A stretch of 64,000 nucleotides of DNA from Psychrobacter sp. UBA3483. Lineage in GTDB: Bacteria; Pseudomonadota; Gammaproteobacteria; Pseudomonadales; Moraxellaceae. The DNA is taken from NCBI RefSeq assembly GCF_002377905.1, contig NZ_DFQS01000003.1:1-64000 (forward strand). Reading direction: 5' to 3'. Positions 7,879 to 16,355 of this stretch are shown piece after piece. The translations under genes and the position numbers were made by a program. How positions within the stretch are numbered: the stretch's first letter is position 1; each line of letters begins with the position of its first letter. The notes below the pieces were generated by a model. That model saw only the letters and a list, made by a program, of their open reading frames with translations, had not been told where the DNA came from and made no database searches.

Positions 7879-9552
7879 ATGACCCTCAACCCTACTTCCC
7901 TTCGTACTACCGTATTTTTACCTACTTCTCTTGCTCTCGCTATGTTTATGACAGGCTGTAGTGATAATACGGCAACTAATAATAATGCCAGCTCGTCAGC
8001 CAATATTGATCCAAGTGTATTAGCGGACACTCAAGAGATGGTCATTAATAATGGCACAGAGCCTGAGTCGCTTGATCCTCATAAAGTATCTGGAGTTCCT
8101 GAATCTAATATCGGTCGCCAATTGTTTGAAGGTTTGACCAACACAGATGCCGATGGCAAAACGATACCAGGAATGGCCACCGAATGGGAAAGTACCGATA
8201 ATAAAGTTTGGACCTTTAAATTACGTGATGCCAAATGGTCAAATGGTGATCCGGTTACGGCACAAGATTTCGTCTATAGCATGCGCCGTTTGGTCGATCC
8301 CAATACCGCGTCACCTTATTCAAGCTATTTAGTCGATGCCAAAGTGGTCGGGGCTGACAAAATCGTCGAAGGCGCGGCGGGTATTGAGACGCTTGGTGTC
8401 AAGGCGATTGACGATAAAACCTTGCAAGTGACGTTATCAGAGCCTGTTCCTTATTTTCCAGACATGCTGATTCATAACTCGGTCAAGCCTGTCCATCAAA
8501 AAACGATCGAAGCTTTCGGTGATAAATGGACAGACCCTACCAATATTGTGGTCAATGGCCCTTATAAAGTCAGTAAATGGCAGATTAATGATGAGCTGGT
8601 TTTGACGCGTAATCCTTCTTATTATGACGATGCCAATACAAAGCTCGATACCATTACGATGCTACCCATTCCTTCTAGCACTACCGATGTAGCGCGCTAT
8701 CAGGCCGGTGAAGTGGATGTCACCTACAATGAGATTCCAACCGAGCAATTTGCTTCCTTGAAGAAACAAAACGGCGATGAGCTTAGAATCTCACCTTACC
8801 TTTGTACTTATTATTATGAGTTTAATACCGTCAAACCTCCTTTTGATAATCCAAAAGTACGCCGCGCTTTAGCTTTAGCTTTAGATCGCGATACCATCGC
8901 GGACAAAGTGATCGGTCAAGGCCAAACGGCAGCTTATCAGCTCACCCCTAAGTCGACCAATGGTAAGGTGGTAAATACCCCAGAGTGGTCAACTTGGGAC
9001 AAAGAGAAGCGTATTAAAGAGGCTAAAAAACTGCTGAACGAAGCGGGCTATAACGAAAATAATCCGCTTGCCTTTGAGCTCCTTTACAACACTAATGACA
9101 ACCATAAAAAGGTCGCGGTAGCAGCCACCTCACTATGGAAGCAAGCGCTAGGGTTCGTCGATGTGACTTTGACCAACAAAGAGTGGAAAACTTACCTTGA
9201 TACCCGCCGTAATGGTAATTATCAAATCGCTCGGGCTGGTTGGTGTGCGGATTATAACGAGCCTTCAGCCTTTTTGAATATCGCTAAATCTGACAATAGT
9301 GGTAACTATGGTAAGTATGCCAATGCCAATTTTGACAGTCTGATGGCGCAAACATTAAAAACGGGCGTGTCACCGGAGCAGCGTGCAAGCTTGTATCAAA
9401 AAGCGGAAGCGCAGCTCGATCAGGATATGGGGCTACTCAACATCTATCATTATGTTAGCCCTCGCTTAGTTAAGCCTTATGTTATTGGCTTCTCAGATAA
9501 AGATCCTTTAGATAATTGGCAAGGTAAAGATATCTCTATTGCTAAGCACTGA
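7879..9552 (+). CDS. oppA: Oligopeptide ABC transporter substrate-binding lipoprotein
   Basis: A 557-residue extracytoplasmic solute-binding protein of family 5 (OppA/MppA/DppA type) that captures oligopeptides and hands them to OppBC. The N terminus is a lipoprotein signal: hydrophobic stretch about 12-25, then MTGC with C27 as the likely lipidated residue. The mature start TEPESLDPHKVSGVPESNIGR is partly shown by EPESLDPHK near 60, the usual OppA opening. The start is supported by AGGA 6 nt upstream. It is followed by oppBCDF on the same strand, with a 164-nt gap containing a stem-loop. Peptide specificity (Opp versus Mpp or Dpp) is inferred from overall resemblance. Confidence 0.9.
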   Translation: MTLNPTSLRTTVFLPTSLALAMFMTGCSDNTATNNNASSSANIDPSVLADTQEMVINNGTEPESLDPHKVSGVPESNIGRQLFEGLTNTDADGKTIPGMATEWESTDNKVWTFKLRDAKWSNGDPVTAQDFVYSMRRLVDPNTASPYSSYLVDAKVVGADKIVEGAAGIETLGVKAIDDKTLQVTLSEPVPYFPDMLIHNSVKPVHQKTIEAFGDKWTDPTNIVVNGPYKVSKWQINDELVLTRNPSYYDDANTKLDTITMLPIPSSTTDVARYQAGEVDVTYNEIPTEQFASLKKQNGDELRISPYLCTYYYEFNTVKPPFDNPKVRRALALALDRDTIADKVIGQGQTAAYQLTPKSTNGKVVNTPEWSTWDKEKRIKEAKKLLNEAGYNENNPLAFELLYNTNDNHKKVAVAATSLWKQALGFVDVTLTNKEWKTYLDTRRNGNYQIARAGWCADYNEPSAFLNIAKSDNSGNYGKYANANFDSLMAQTLKTGVSPEQRASLYQKAEAQLDQDMGLLNIYHYVSPRLVKPYVIGFSDKDPLDNWQGKDISIAKH

Positions 9553-9588
9553 TAGGCACTGATAAGTACATAGCTAAAACCCTAGTGG

Positions 9589-9623
9589 GCGCTATAAAGA
9601 AGACGGATTCTGACTTATAGCGC
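9589..9623 (+). promoter_or_regulatory. Intercistronic stem-loop between oppA and oppB
   Basis: GCGCTATAA (9589-9597) and TTATAGCGC (9615-9623) form a perfect 9-bp stem with a 17-nt loop and no following T run. In opp-type operons such hairpins typically stabilise the abundant binding-protein message relative to the permease genes; that role here is inferred. Confidence 0.6.
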
Positions 9624-9716
9624 TTACTTATTTGAGTTGAAAACGTAGCAAGGCTGCGTTGAAAACAAGCACTTGAAAATAGGCATCCTTATAATAGGAA
9701 CCTTAAAAGAGGCCTT

Positions 9717-10637
9717 ATGCTAAAGCTCATCTTTCGGCGTATTTTGGAAGCCATTCCAACTATGTTTGTTCTAATAACCGTGTCTTTTTTTATGATGCGA
9801 TTAGCGCCAGGAAGTCCTTTTACTTCTGAGCGCAGTTTATCTCCCGCCGTATTGGCCAATATCGAAGCTAAGTACAATCTTAATGATCCCATGTGGTTAC
9901 AGTATGCCCATTATTTAAAACAATTGGCGATGGGTGATTTTGGGCCATCGTTTAAGTATAAAGACTATACCGTCAACGAGTTGTTATCACAGTCGTTCCC
10001 CGTTTCGATGGAGCTTGGTTTGTATGCTTTTATATTAGCATTGGTACTAGGCTTGATCCTTGGTATTGTCGCAGCGCTTAAGCAAAACTCGTGGCTGGAT
10101 TACATATTGATGGCTTTTGCGATGACCGGGGTTGTGATACCAAGCTTTGTCAAAGCGCCATTATTGGTCCTTATTTTTGCGATTCTTTTGCAGTGGCTGC
10201 CTGCTGGCGGCTGGAATGATGGCGCTCTACGCAACCTCATATTACCAGTCACCGCTCTAGCATTAGCATACGTTGCTAGTATCGCCCGAATTATGCGCGG
10301 GTCGATGATCGAGGTTATGAATAGCCAGTATATCCGCACGGCCAAGTCTAAAGGTTTACCCATGCGCCAAATCGTTATGAAACATGCGCTTAGGCCGGCA
10401 TTGTTACCAGTGATATCGTATTTAGGTCCCGCTTTTGTGGGTATTATTACCGGCTCTATTGTTATTGAAACTATCTTTGGTTTACCTGGTATCGGACAGC
10501 TATTTGTGAATGGCGCACTTAATCGTGATTATGGTGTGGTGCTGAGTTTGACCATTTTGGTCGGTGTATTAACCATTGCCTTTAATGCGATTGTCGATAT
10601 TTTATACGCGATAATTGATCCAAAAATTCAGTATTAA
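9717..10637 (+). CDS. oppB: Oligopeptide ABC transporter permease OppB
   Basis: A 306-residue inner-membrane permease. The first transmembrane helix (about 10-28) is followed by the long periplasmic segment typical of the OppB/DppB class. The EAA loop that contacts the ATPases is present near 205-235 (QYIRTAKSKGLPMRQ, then HALRPALLPV). The start has AGAGG just upstream. With OppC it forms the translocation channel. Length and domain order match the family. Confidence 0.9.
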   Translation: MLKLIFRRILEAIPTMFVLITVSFFMMRLAPGSPFTSERSLSPAVLANIEAKYNLNDPMWLQYAHYLKQLAMGDFGPSFKYKDYTVNELLSQSFPVSMELGLYAFILALVLGLILGIVAALKQNSWLDYILMAFAMTGVVIPSFVKAPLLVLIFAILLQWLPAGGWNDGALRNLILPVTALALAYVASIARIMRGSMIEVMNSQYIRTAKSKGLPMRQIVMKHALRPALLPVISYLGPAFVGIITGSIVIETIFGLPGIGQLFVNGALNRDYGVVLSLTILVGVLTIAFNAIVDILYAIIDPKIQY

Positions 10638-10644
10638 TGGCTGG

Positions 10645-10661
10645 TCAACAGACAGTGTTGA
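10645..10661 (+). promoter_or_regulatory. Intercistronic stem-loop between oppB and oppC
   Basis: TCAACA and TGTTGA form a 6-bp stem with a GACAG loop, extended by an outer GCT/AGC after two unpaired bases. It has no T run, so it is probably an mRNA processing or stability element rather than a terminator. Confidence 0.4.
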
Positions 10662-10721
10662 GCTTACTTATTACTTAAAAATGACTATCAGATTATCCAT
10701 GAGATTACTAAAGGGACGACT

Positions 10722-11627
10722 ATGAGCCTTCTCGTAGACCAGCCAACTGAGGCTATGACTCTGCCTATTAAAGAGATTAAAGGCCGTAGCCTATGGCAAG
10801 ATGCTTGGCGCCGTTTTTATCAAAACAAAGCGGCTGTGACGAGCTTTTTTATCTTATTACTTGTCGGTATTTTTGTCATATTTATGCCAATGATTGCGCC
10901 TTTTGGCTACGCAGAGACCGACTGGAACTTTATGCAAGCTGCGCCTTCGATTGAAAATAAGCACTATTTCGGTACGGACTCGCTTGGTCGAGACTTACTC
11001 GTGCGCACCGCAGTCGGTGGCCGTATCTCTTTATTAGTTGGTATCGCTGGCGCCACGGTGGCAGTATTGGTTGGTACGGTGTATGGCGCAACGTCAGGCT
11101 ATCTTGGCGGTAAAGTTGATATGATCATGATGCGTTTTTTGGAGATTCTAAGCGCCTTTCCATTTATGTTCTTCGTGATTTTGCTCGTGACTATATTTGG
11201 CCGTAACCTTATTTTAATCTTTGTCGCTATTGGACTGGTGTCTTGGCTTGATGTGGCTCGTATCGTCCGTGGCCAGACACTGAGCCTAAAGAGCAAAGAG
11301 TTCATTGAAGCAGCGCATGTAGGCGGGGTATCAGGGTTTAATATTATCCTGCGTCATATCGTTCCTAATGTGCTTGGGGTGGTGGTGGTTTATGCTTCTT
11401 TACTTGTGCCGACGATGATTTTGTTTGAGTCGTTCTTGAGCTTTTTGGGGCTTGGGGTACAAGAGCCGATGACCAGTTGGGGGGCATTACTGCAAGAAGG
11501 TTCTCAAACGTTGCAAGTCGCCCCTTGGCAGATTTTGATTCCTTCCGCTTTTTTGGTTATTACTTTATTCTGCTTCAACTTTATCGGCGATGGTCTACGT
11601 GATGCGTTTGACCCAAAAGACCGCTAG
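10722..11627 (+). CDS. oppC: Oligopeptide ABC transporter permease OppC
   Basis: A 301-residue inner-membrane permease, partner of OppB. An N-terminal cytoplasmic tail precedes a transmembrane helix at about 40-60 and a periplasmic segment with HYFGTDSLGRDL, a hallmark of OppC/DppC proteins. The EAA loop reads EFIEAAHVGGVS and HIVPNVLG near 190-215. The ribosome-binding sequence AAAGGGA lies ahead of the ATG. The gene sits 27 nt before oppD. Confidence 0.9.
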   Translation: MSLLVDQPTEAMTLPIKEIKGRSLWQDAWRRFYQNKAAVTSFFILLLVGIFVIFMPMIAPFGYAETDWNFMQAAPSIENKHYFGTDSLGRDLLVRTAVGGRISLLVGIAGATVAVLVGTVYGATSGYLGGKVDMIMMRFLEILSAFPFMFFVILLVTIFGRNLILIFVAIGLVSWLDVARIVRGQTLSLKSKEFIEAAHVGGVSGFNIILRHIVPNVLGVVVVYASLLVPTMILFESFLSFLGLGVQEPMTSWGALLQEGSQTLQVAPWQILIPSAFLVITLFCFNFIGDGLRDAFDPKDR

Positions 11628-11653
11628 TCAAATATCGCTAAGAGAGCAAGACT

Positions 11654-12793
11654 ATGACAACTCAACACATAAATGGTTCACCTAAGCAAACAGACTCTAC
11701 TGTCCGTAAAGTAGGCTTTGATTCAGCGCTTAATAATCAGGGTCAGCAAGAGAATAGCCTATTATCGGTACAAGATTTATCGGTACAATTTACTACTGAA
11801 GATGGCCTAGTGACCGCCGTTAATGGTTTAAATTTTAACCTGCATGAGTGTGAAACTTTGGGCATTGTCGGTGAGTCAGGTTCTGGTAAGTCGCAGACAG
11901 CGTTCGCTATTATGGGACTGCTAGCAAAAAACGGTCGTACCACCGGTTCTGTAAAGTTTGAAGGTAATGAGCTGCTAGGTTTATCCCAAAAGGCATTGAA
12001 TAAAATACGTGCTGAGCAAATCGCTATGATCTTCCAAGATCCGATGACCTCACTCAACCCCTATATGAAAATAGGGGATCAGCTCGCCGAAGTCTTGACA
12101 CTACACAAAGGGCTGAGTAAAAGGGATGCCTGGGCAGAATCAGTTCGAATGCTAGATGCGGTCAAAATCCCTGAGGCCAAAAATCGTATTGGTATGTATC
12201 CGCATGAGTTTTCAGGCGGTATGCGTCAGCGAGTTATGATTGCGATGGCGCTGCTTTGTCGCCCAAAGCTACTCATCGCTGATGAGCCTACGACTGCGCT
12301 TGATGTGACTGTTCAAGCACAAATTATGGTGCTATTAAATGAGCTAAAGCGCGACTTTGGTACCACCATTATCATGATTACGCATGATTTGGGAGTAGTG
12401 GCTGGCATCTGCGATCGGATGTTGGTCATGTATGCTGGTCGTACTATGGCGTATGGCGAAACAGAAGAGATTTTCTACGCGCCTTCTCACCCCTATACGA
12501 TCGGATTGTTAAAAGCCATTCCGCGTCTTGATGATGATAGAGGTAAGCTTGCGACCATTCCTGGCAGCCCGCCAAACTTACTCCATCTGCCAACCGGCTG
12601 TCCTTTTCATGAGCGCTGTTCACACGCCATGGATATCTGCCGTACAGTAGCGCCGCCACTTGAATTTTTACCCAACGAGCGTCAACGGGCTTGCCATTGG
12701 TATCCTGAAGCACAAGTGACTGATTCAGAAGTAGCGGCAAAGGGTATGACAACAGATACGGACGTTAATAACTTATTCAAGCTGGAGGGCTAA
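11654..12793 (+). CDS. oppD: Oligopeptide ABC transporter ATPase OppD
   Basis: A 379-residue cytoplasmic ATPase that powers peptide import as a heterodimer with OppF. Walker A is GESGSGKS (73-80), the ABC signature is FSGGMRQR, and Walker B is LLIADEPTTALD. A C-terminal oligopeptide-type domain carries CPFHERCSHAMDIC, a cysteine set that binds an iron-sulfur cluster in some relatives. The polar N-terminal extension of about 35 residues is longer than usual. It lies 3 nt before oppF, so the two ATPases are translationally linked. Confidence 0.92.
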   Translation: MTTQHINGSPKQTDSTVRKVGFDSALNNQGQQENSLLSVQDLSVQFTTEDGLVTAVNGLNFNLHECETLGIVGESGSGKSQTAFAIMGLLAKNGRTTGSVKFEGNELLGLSQKALNKIRAEQIAMIFQDPMTSLNPYMKIGDQLAEVLTLHKGLSKRDAWAESVRMLDAVKIPEAKNRIGMYPHEFSGGMRQRVMIAMALLCRPKLLIADEPTTALDVTVQAQIMVLLNELKRDFGTTIIMITHDLGVVAGICDRMLVMYAGRTMAYGETEEIFYAPSHPYTIGLLKAIPRLDDDRGKLATIPGSPPNLLHLPTGCPFHERCSHAMDICRTVAPPLEFLPNERQRACHWYPEAQVTDSEVAAKGMTTDTDVNNLFKLEG

Positions 12794-12796
12794 CGC

Positions 12797-13825
12797 ATGA
12801 CAGTAGCAAACACAGGTATGTCTCAAAACCAAACCCAGGTCCCGCTATTGCAAGTGCAAGATGTCCATACTACGTTTAATATTAAGCAAAAAGGCACCTA
12901 CTTTTGGCAAAAGCCTGATACGCTAAAGGCAGTAAACGGTGTATCGTTTGAGCTATTCCCTGGGGAGACTTTAGGGGTAGTAGGAGAGTCTGGCTGTGGC
13001 AAATCAACGTTGGCTAGAACGATTATCGGTTTGGTGCGCGCCAACTCTGGCAGTATTAAATTCGGTGACGAAGAGATAGTTGGTGCTTCCAAAAAAACCA
13101 TGAGACTAAAGCGCAAAGACATTCAAATGATTTTTCAAGATCCGCTAGCCTCGCTCAATCCACGCATGACCGTAGGCGATATCATCGCCGAGCCGCTACG
13201 GACTTACTATCCAGAAATGAAAAAGTCTGACGTTCAGGATGCAGTACGCACCATTATGAAAAAGGTTGGGCTACTGCCGAATCAGATTAACCGCTATCCA
13301 CATGAGTTTTCTGGTGGTCAGTGTCAACGAATTGGTATCGCTCGTGCGCTCATATTAAAACCTAAAATCATCATTTGTGATGAGCCAGTCTCTGCCCTCG
13401 ATGTCTCCATTCAAGCACAGGTTATTAACTTATTACAAGACCTACAGCAAGAGATGGGTCTATCGCTTATCTTTATCGCTCATGATTTATCCGTTATTAA
13501 ACACATCGCTCATCGGGTACTGGTCATGTATCTGGGACACGCGGTCGAATTGGGAATAGGTGAAGCTGTTTATAGCAATCCGACGCACCCTTATACCCAA
13601 GCATTGATGTCTGCTGTGCCATTACCTGACCCTATCGCTGAGCGTAATAAAACCATTCAGTTATTAGAAGGTGACCTACCAAGTCCGATAAACCCACCAT
13701 CGGGCTGCGTATTCCGAACCCGCTGCCCAATAGCAGGAAGCGAATGCGCTCAAATAGAACCTGTATTAGAAGGCGTTTTAGACCATAGAGTCGCTTGCTT
13801 AAAAAATAAGGTTGAGATTATTTAA
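12797..13825 (+). CDS. oppF: Oligopeptide ABC transporter ATPase OppF
   Basis: A 342-residue ATPase, partner of OppD. Walker A is GESGCGKST (63-71), the signature is FSGGQCQR, and Walker B is IIICDEPVSALD. The C-terminal cysteines in CVFRTRCPIAGSEC match the OppD/OppF/DppF C-terminal domain. The insertion TYFWQK before Walker A is usual for OppF. A GGAGGG ribosome-binding sequence precedes the ATG. It ends the operon and meets the DUF2798 gene tail to tail with a few overlapping bases. Confidence 0.92.
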   Translation: MTVANTGMSQNQTQVPLLQVQDVHTTFNIKQKGTYFWQKPDTLKAVNGVSFELFPGETLGVVGESGCGKSTLARTIIGLVRANSGSIKFGDEEIVGASKKTMRLKRKDIQMIFQDPLASLNPRMTVGDIIAEPLRTYYPEMKKSDVQDAVRTIMKKVGLLPNQINRYPHEFSGGQCQRIGIARALILKPKIIICDEPVSALDVSIQAQVINLLQDLQQEMGLSLIFIAHDLSVIKHIAHRVLVMYLGHAVELGIGEAVYSNPTHPYTQALMSAVPLPDPIAERNKTIQLLEGDLPSPINPPSGCVFRTRCPIAGSECAQIEPVLEGVLDHRVACLKNKVEII

Positions 13826-14076
13826 TAAAACTCAATCCTACTCAGCAGGTGCTCTTGGATTAAATAGGCACAAATATACGCGCTCGGCCAAGCGACCATA
13901 AAGGCATATTTCCACGAGTTAAACAACGTGATAAAAAAGCCTTCGACAAATCCTACATTAATCAGTAGCAGGGCTGTCGAGATAATCGTCGACATCATCA
14001 GCGCCATTAAAAAGGTGAAAATCAGCCGATAGTATTTGCGCCGCGTGCGTATTCTGACGGTCGGGAATTTTGCCAT
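13822..14076 (-). CDS. DUF2798 small membrane protein
   Basis: An 84-residue protein with a basic N terminus (RIRTRRKYYR) and two transmembrane helices at about 17-38 and 50-72, the normal DUF2798 form. The motif NSWKYAFMVAWPSAY is characteristic of the family. No function is established. It converges on oppF and overlaps its last bases; no terminator was found between them. Confidence 0.75.
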   Translation of the reverse strand: MAKFPTVRIRTRRKYYRLIFTFLMALMMSTIISTALLLINVGFVEGFFITLFNSWKYAFMVAWPSAYICAYLIQEHLLSRIEFY

Positions 14077-14445
14077 AATATTCTATTGTCCTGCTTGATG
14101 AGAGCCACGTTTCATTACTGCTGTAAACGTGATGTTTTGCGATGAGAGAGGTTGATACAAAGCATTGCTCATGCTTAGCGGCGACTATGATAACGCGTGA
14201 TGACGGCTAGGTAAAATGGTTATTATCAATCATCAAGTTCGCCTTATTATATTGTTATCATTCAGTTTTAATAATTTGTCGCCATTCATGCTGATGAAGT
14301 AAACAGACAGCCCCATCCTCGTATTTGATACCACTGCAATTCATGCAGCAGCAGCGGTGGACTTTTTATTAAGTCATTAAACTTAAAACAATTGAGCTTT
14401 AATCAATTCAACTTACTATCTGTAAACCCTTCTATCTGTAAACCC
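14077..14445. other. Intergenic region between DUF2798 and MATE genes
   Basis: This 369-nt region contains no supportable gene. The only notable structure is a 16-nt tandem repeat at its right end (14416-14447). The DUF2798 promoter should lie at the left. Confidence 0.5.
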
Positions 14446-14447
14446 TT
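14416..14447. repeat. Perfect 16-nt tandem duplication at the 3' end of the MATE gene
   Basis: CTATCTGTAAACCCTT occurs twice head to tail (14416-14431 and 14432-14447). The second copy runs into the stop codon of the minus-strand MATE gene, so the duplication may have arisen by slippage at the end of that gene. Confidence 0.9.
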
Positions 14448-16026
14448 ATAAACCGCGCGAGGAACGTTTATGTTTTCTTCTCATACGGTGTTTTTGCAGG
14501 CGTTTTTGTAGTCGACGACGTAGCCTTGTAATACGGCGTAAAGGCGAGAGCTTCCACACTGTGGTCGGTAAAATATCGCGAAACGAGGCACTAGTGCCGG
14601 TATGGGCGCGAAACTCCTCCGACCTTTGCGCCGCTTCTTCGGCGGGCATATTTTTACCTTTGCGCCAGCCGCCGTAGAGATATAATCCTGCACCCATCAC
14701 AGCAGTCGCTACCATGCCAGCTGGAAACGACAGCCAAAGCGCATCGGTTCCAAGGAATGGATAAAGCCCGAATGCAAAGCCAAGGCGCACAGGGTACATG
14801 GAAATCACCATGACGATTAGCGGCCAAACCACATAACCGTTGGCACGCATGGTGCCAAAGAAAACTTGCGCGATGCCAAAAAAGATAAAGCCCCAAGTTG
14901 CCATCAACTGAATATGGCGCCCAATCGGCACTGCGGCGCTGTCACTACCAAGGAAAAGCCCCAAAATAGTTTCATCAAAAACACTCAGCACCCCGATCAT
15001 AGCGCCCGTCAATATCACGTTAAAGATAAGCCCCCAGCGGGTGATGCCCGCCACACGGTTCCATTGATTGGCACCGATATTTTGTGCGACCATCGCACTG
15101 GCTGCAGCACTGAGCGCCATTGCTGGCATCTGTACATAGGTCCAAAGCTGCTGGGTTGCGCTATAAGCGGCCGTTGTTTGTACGCCCTCGCGGTTAATGA
15201 GCGATAGCATCGTTAATGCTGCTGATGAGATAACAATCATCTGTAGCCCCATCGGCAAACCCTTTGAAAACATCGACTTTAGGATATCTCGGTCTGCGCG
15301 TAAAAAACGCAGCTCGGGCAGCTTAAGTGTCAGCACAGAACCGTGCAGGTACATGGTGATAATCATACCAATCAGCGCTAGAGCATTGGCGACAGCGGTT
15401 GCAAAGGCCGAGCCAAAGATACCCCATTCAGGAAAGGGGCCGATACCCAAAATCAGCACCGGCGTCAAAATCAGGTCGATAATTACCGAAATAATGATAA
15501 ACCAAAGCGGCGTGGTAGAGTCGCCCGTTCCGCGTAGTGCCATCATAATCAGCGTAAAGGTCAAGGTGACCGGCATCGCTACAAAAATCATCCGTAGATA
15601 AGTCAGAGCAAGCTCTACCGCACTTGCTGGCGTACCGAGCAGATTGAGCAGTAGGGGAGCAAATAGCCAGCCGATTGCCGATACCAATATACTGATTGGA
15701 ATAATACTACCCAGCGCCGTGCCCATGGTTCTTTTCACCATGGTGTCGTTACGGCGTCCCATGGCTTGACCAATCAATATAGTCGCCGCCATACCAAAAC
15801 CGAAAACGAAGGAGATTAGGATAAACATCAAGATGTTACCGTTTGCCGTCGCCGCCAGCGCTTCTTCCCCTAAAAACCGCCCTACCCAGACGGCATTAAT
15901 CGAGCCATTCAGCGATTGCAAGGCTGATGAGCCAAGGGTTGGCAGAGCGAAAAGCAGCATGGTTTTGGCAATCGACCCTTGGGTGAGGTCACGGCTTTTA
16001 GCAGTGGAGGTAGTTGTTTTACTCAA
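14446..16026 (-). CDS. MATE-family multidrug efflux transporter
   Basis: A 526-residue inner-membrane antiporter of the multidrug and toxic compound extrusion family, exporting cationic compounds in exchange for Na+ or H+. Twelve hydrophobic segments are expected and visible from about residue 20 to 455. MATE-like sequence includes ALPTLGSSALQSLNGSINAVWVGR near the N terminus (shown in part by NGSINAVWVGRFLG) and RGTGDSTTPLWF near 165. The C terminus carries an unusual tail of about 60 residues ending in many Arg, Lys and His (RLRRRLQKRLQKHRMRRKHK). Substrate unknown. Confidence 0.85.
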   Translation of the reverse strand: MSKTTTSTAKSRDLTQGSIAKTMLLFALPTLGSSALQSLNGSINAVWVGRFLGEEALAATANGNILMFILISFVFGFGMAATILIGQAMGRRNDTMVKRTMGTALGSIIPISILVSAIGWLFAPLLLNLLGTPASAVELALTYLRMIFVAMPVTLTFTLIMMALRGTGDSTTPLWFIIISVIIDLILTPVLILGIGPFPEWGIFGSAFATAVANALALIGMIITMYLHGSVLTLKLPELRFLRADRDILKSMFSKGLPMGLQMIVISSAALTMLSLINREGVQTTAAYSATQQLWTYVQMPAMALSAAASAMVAQNIGANQWNRVAGITRWGLIFNVILTGAMIGVLSVFDETILGLFLGSDSAAVPIGRHIQLMATWGFIFFGIAQVFFGTMRANGYVVWPLIVMVISMYPVRLGFAFGLYPFLGTDALWLSFPAGMVATAVMGAGLYLYGGWRKGKNMPAEEAAQRSEEFRAHTGTSASFRDILPTTVWKLSPLRRITRLRRRLQKRLQKHRMRRKHKRSSRGL

Positions 16027-16130
16027 TGTTTATCCTTTTTCGCCATCCAAGTTGGCTGTATTTTATGACATAAAAACCCTTATTATAGATGACCTTGCCT
16101 ATAGCATCTTGGTTAGACTGGTAACGTTTT

Positions 16131-16150
16131 TTTATATAATGTATTGATAG
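16131..16150. repeat. 20-nt motif shared with 19161-19180
   Basis: TTTATATAATGTATTGATAG here and TTTATATAATGTATTGTTAG at 19161 differ at one base. Both lie about 90-105 nt upstream of minus-strand genes (MATE and DsrE). It could be a shared regulatory site or a common AT-rich promoter. Confidence 0.45.
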
Positions 16151-16249
16151 GTGATAGTATTAAAATTAATCGATGATAAATAAAGTACAGGTAAGACACA
16201 TTAGCGAAAAATTTAGCCATTTTTAGCCCATTTAGATTGCTATCGGTTT

Positions 16250-16269
16250 AATTAAGGACATGCCCTAAT
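16250..16269. repeat. Solitary sequence resembling an IS5 end
   Basis: AATTAAGGACATGCCCTAAT matches the right end of the insertion sequence at 830-849 at 17 of 20 positions. No transposase and no opposite end are nearby, so it is either a relic of a related element or chance. Confidence 0.35.
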
Positions 16270-16355
16270 ATTCGTATGCTAAGATTGCGATTTTAGGCGT
16301 CTTTAACTTCTAATCTTTTCTACCTATACTCACCAACTATAACAAGGATGTTTCG

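Larger units (their letters stand above)
16027..16355. other. Divergent intergenic region between MATE and lipase genes
   Basis: This 329-nt AT-rich region carries a 20-nt motif shared with the DsrE upstream region (16131-16150) and a relic-like IS end (16250-16269). It should also hold promoters for both flanking genes, but no convincing -35/-10 pair stood out. Confidence 0.5.

Noticed and set aside
7791..8030. 79-codon minus-strand frame across the oppA start
   Set aside because: It lies over the oppA leader and signal sequence on the other strand, has no ribosome-binding site and resembles no family.
14104..14134. CGTTTCAT...AAACGTG near 14110 as a parS-like site
   Set aside because: The halves are separated by an extra spacer and do not form the 16-nt palindrome.
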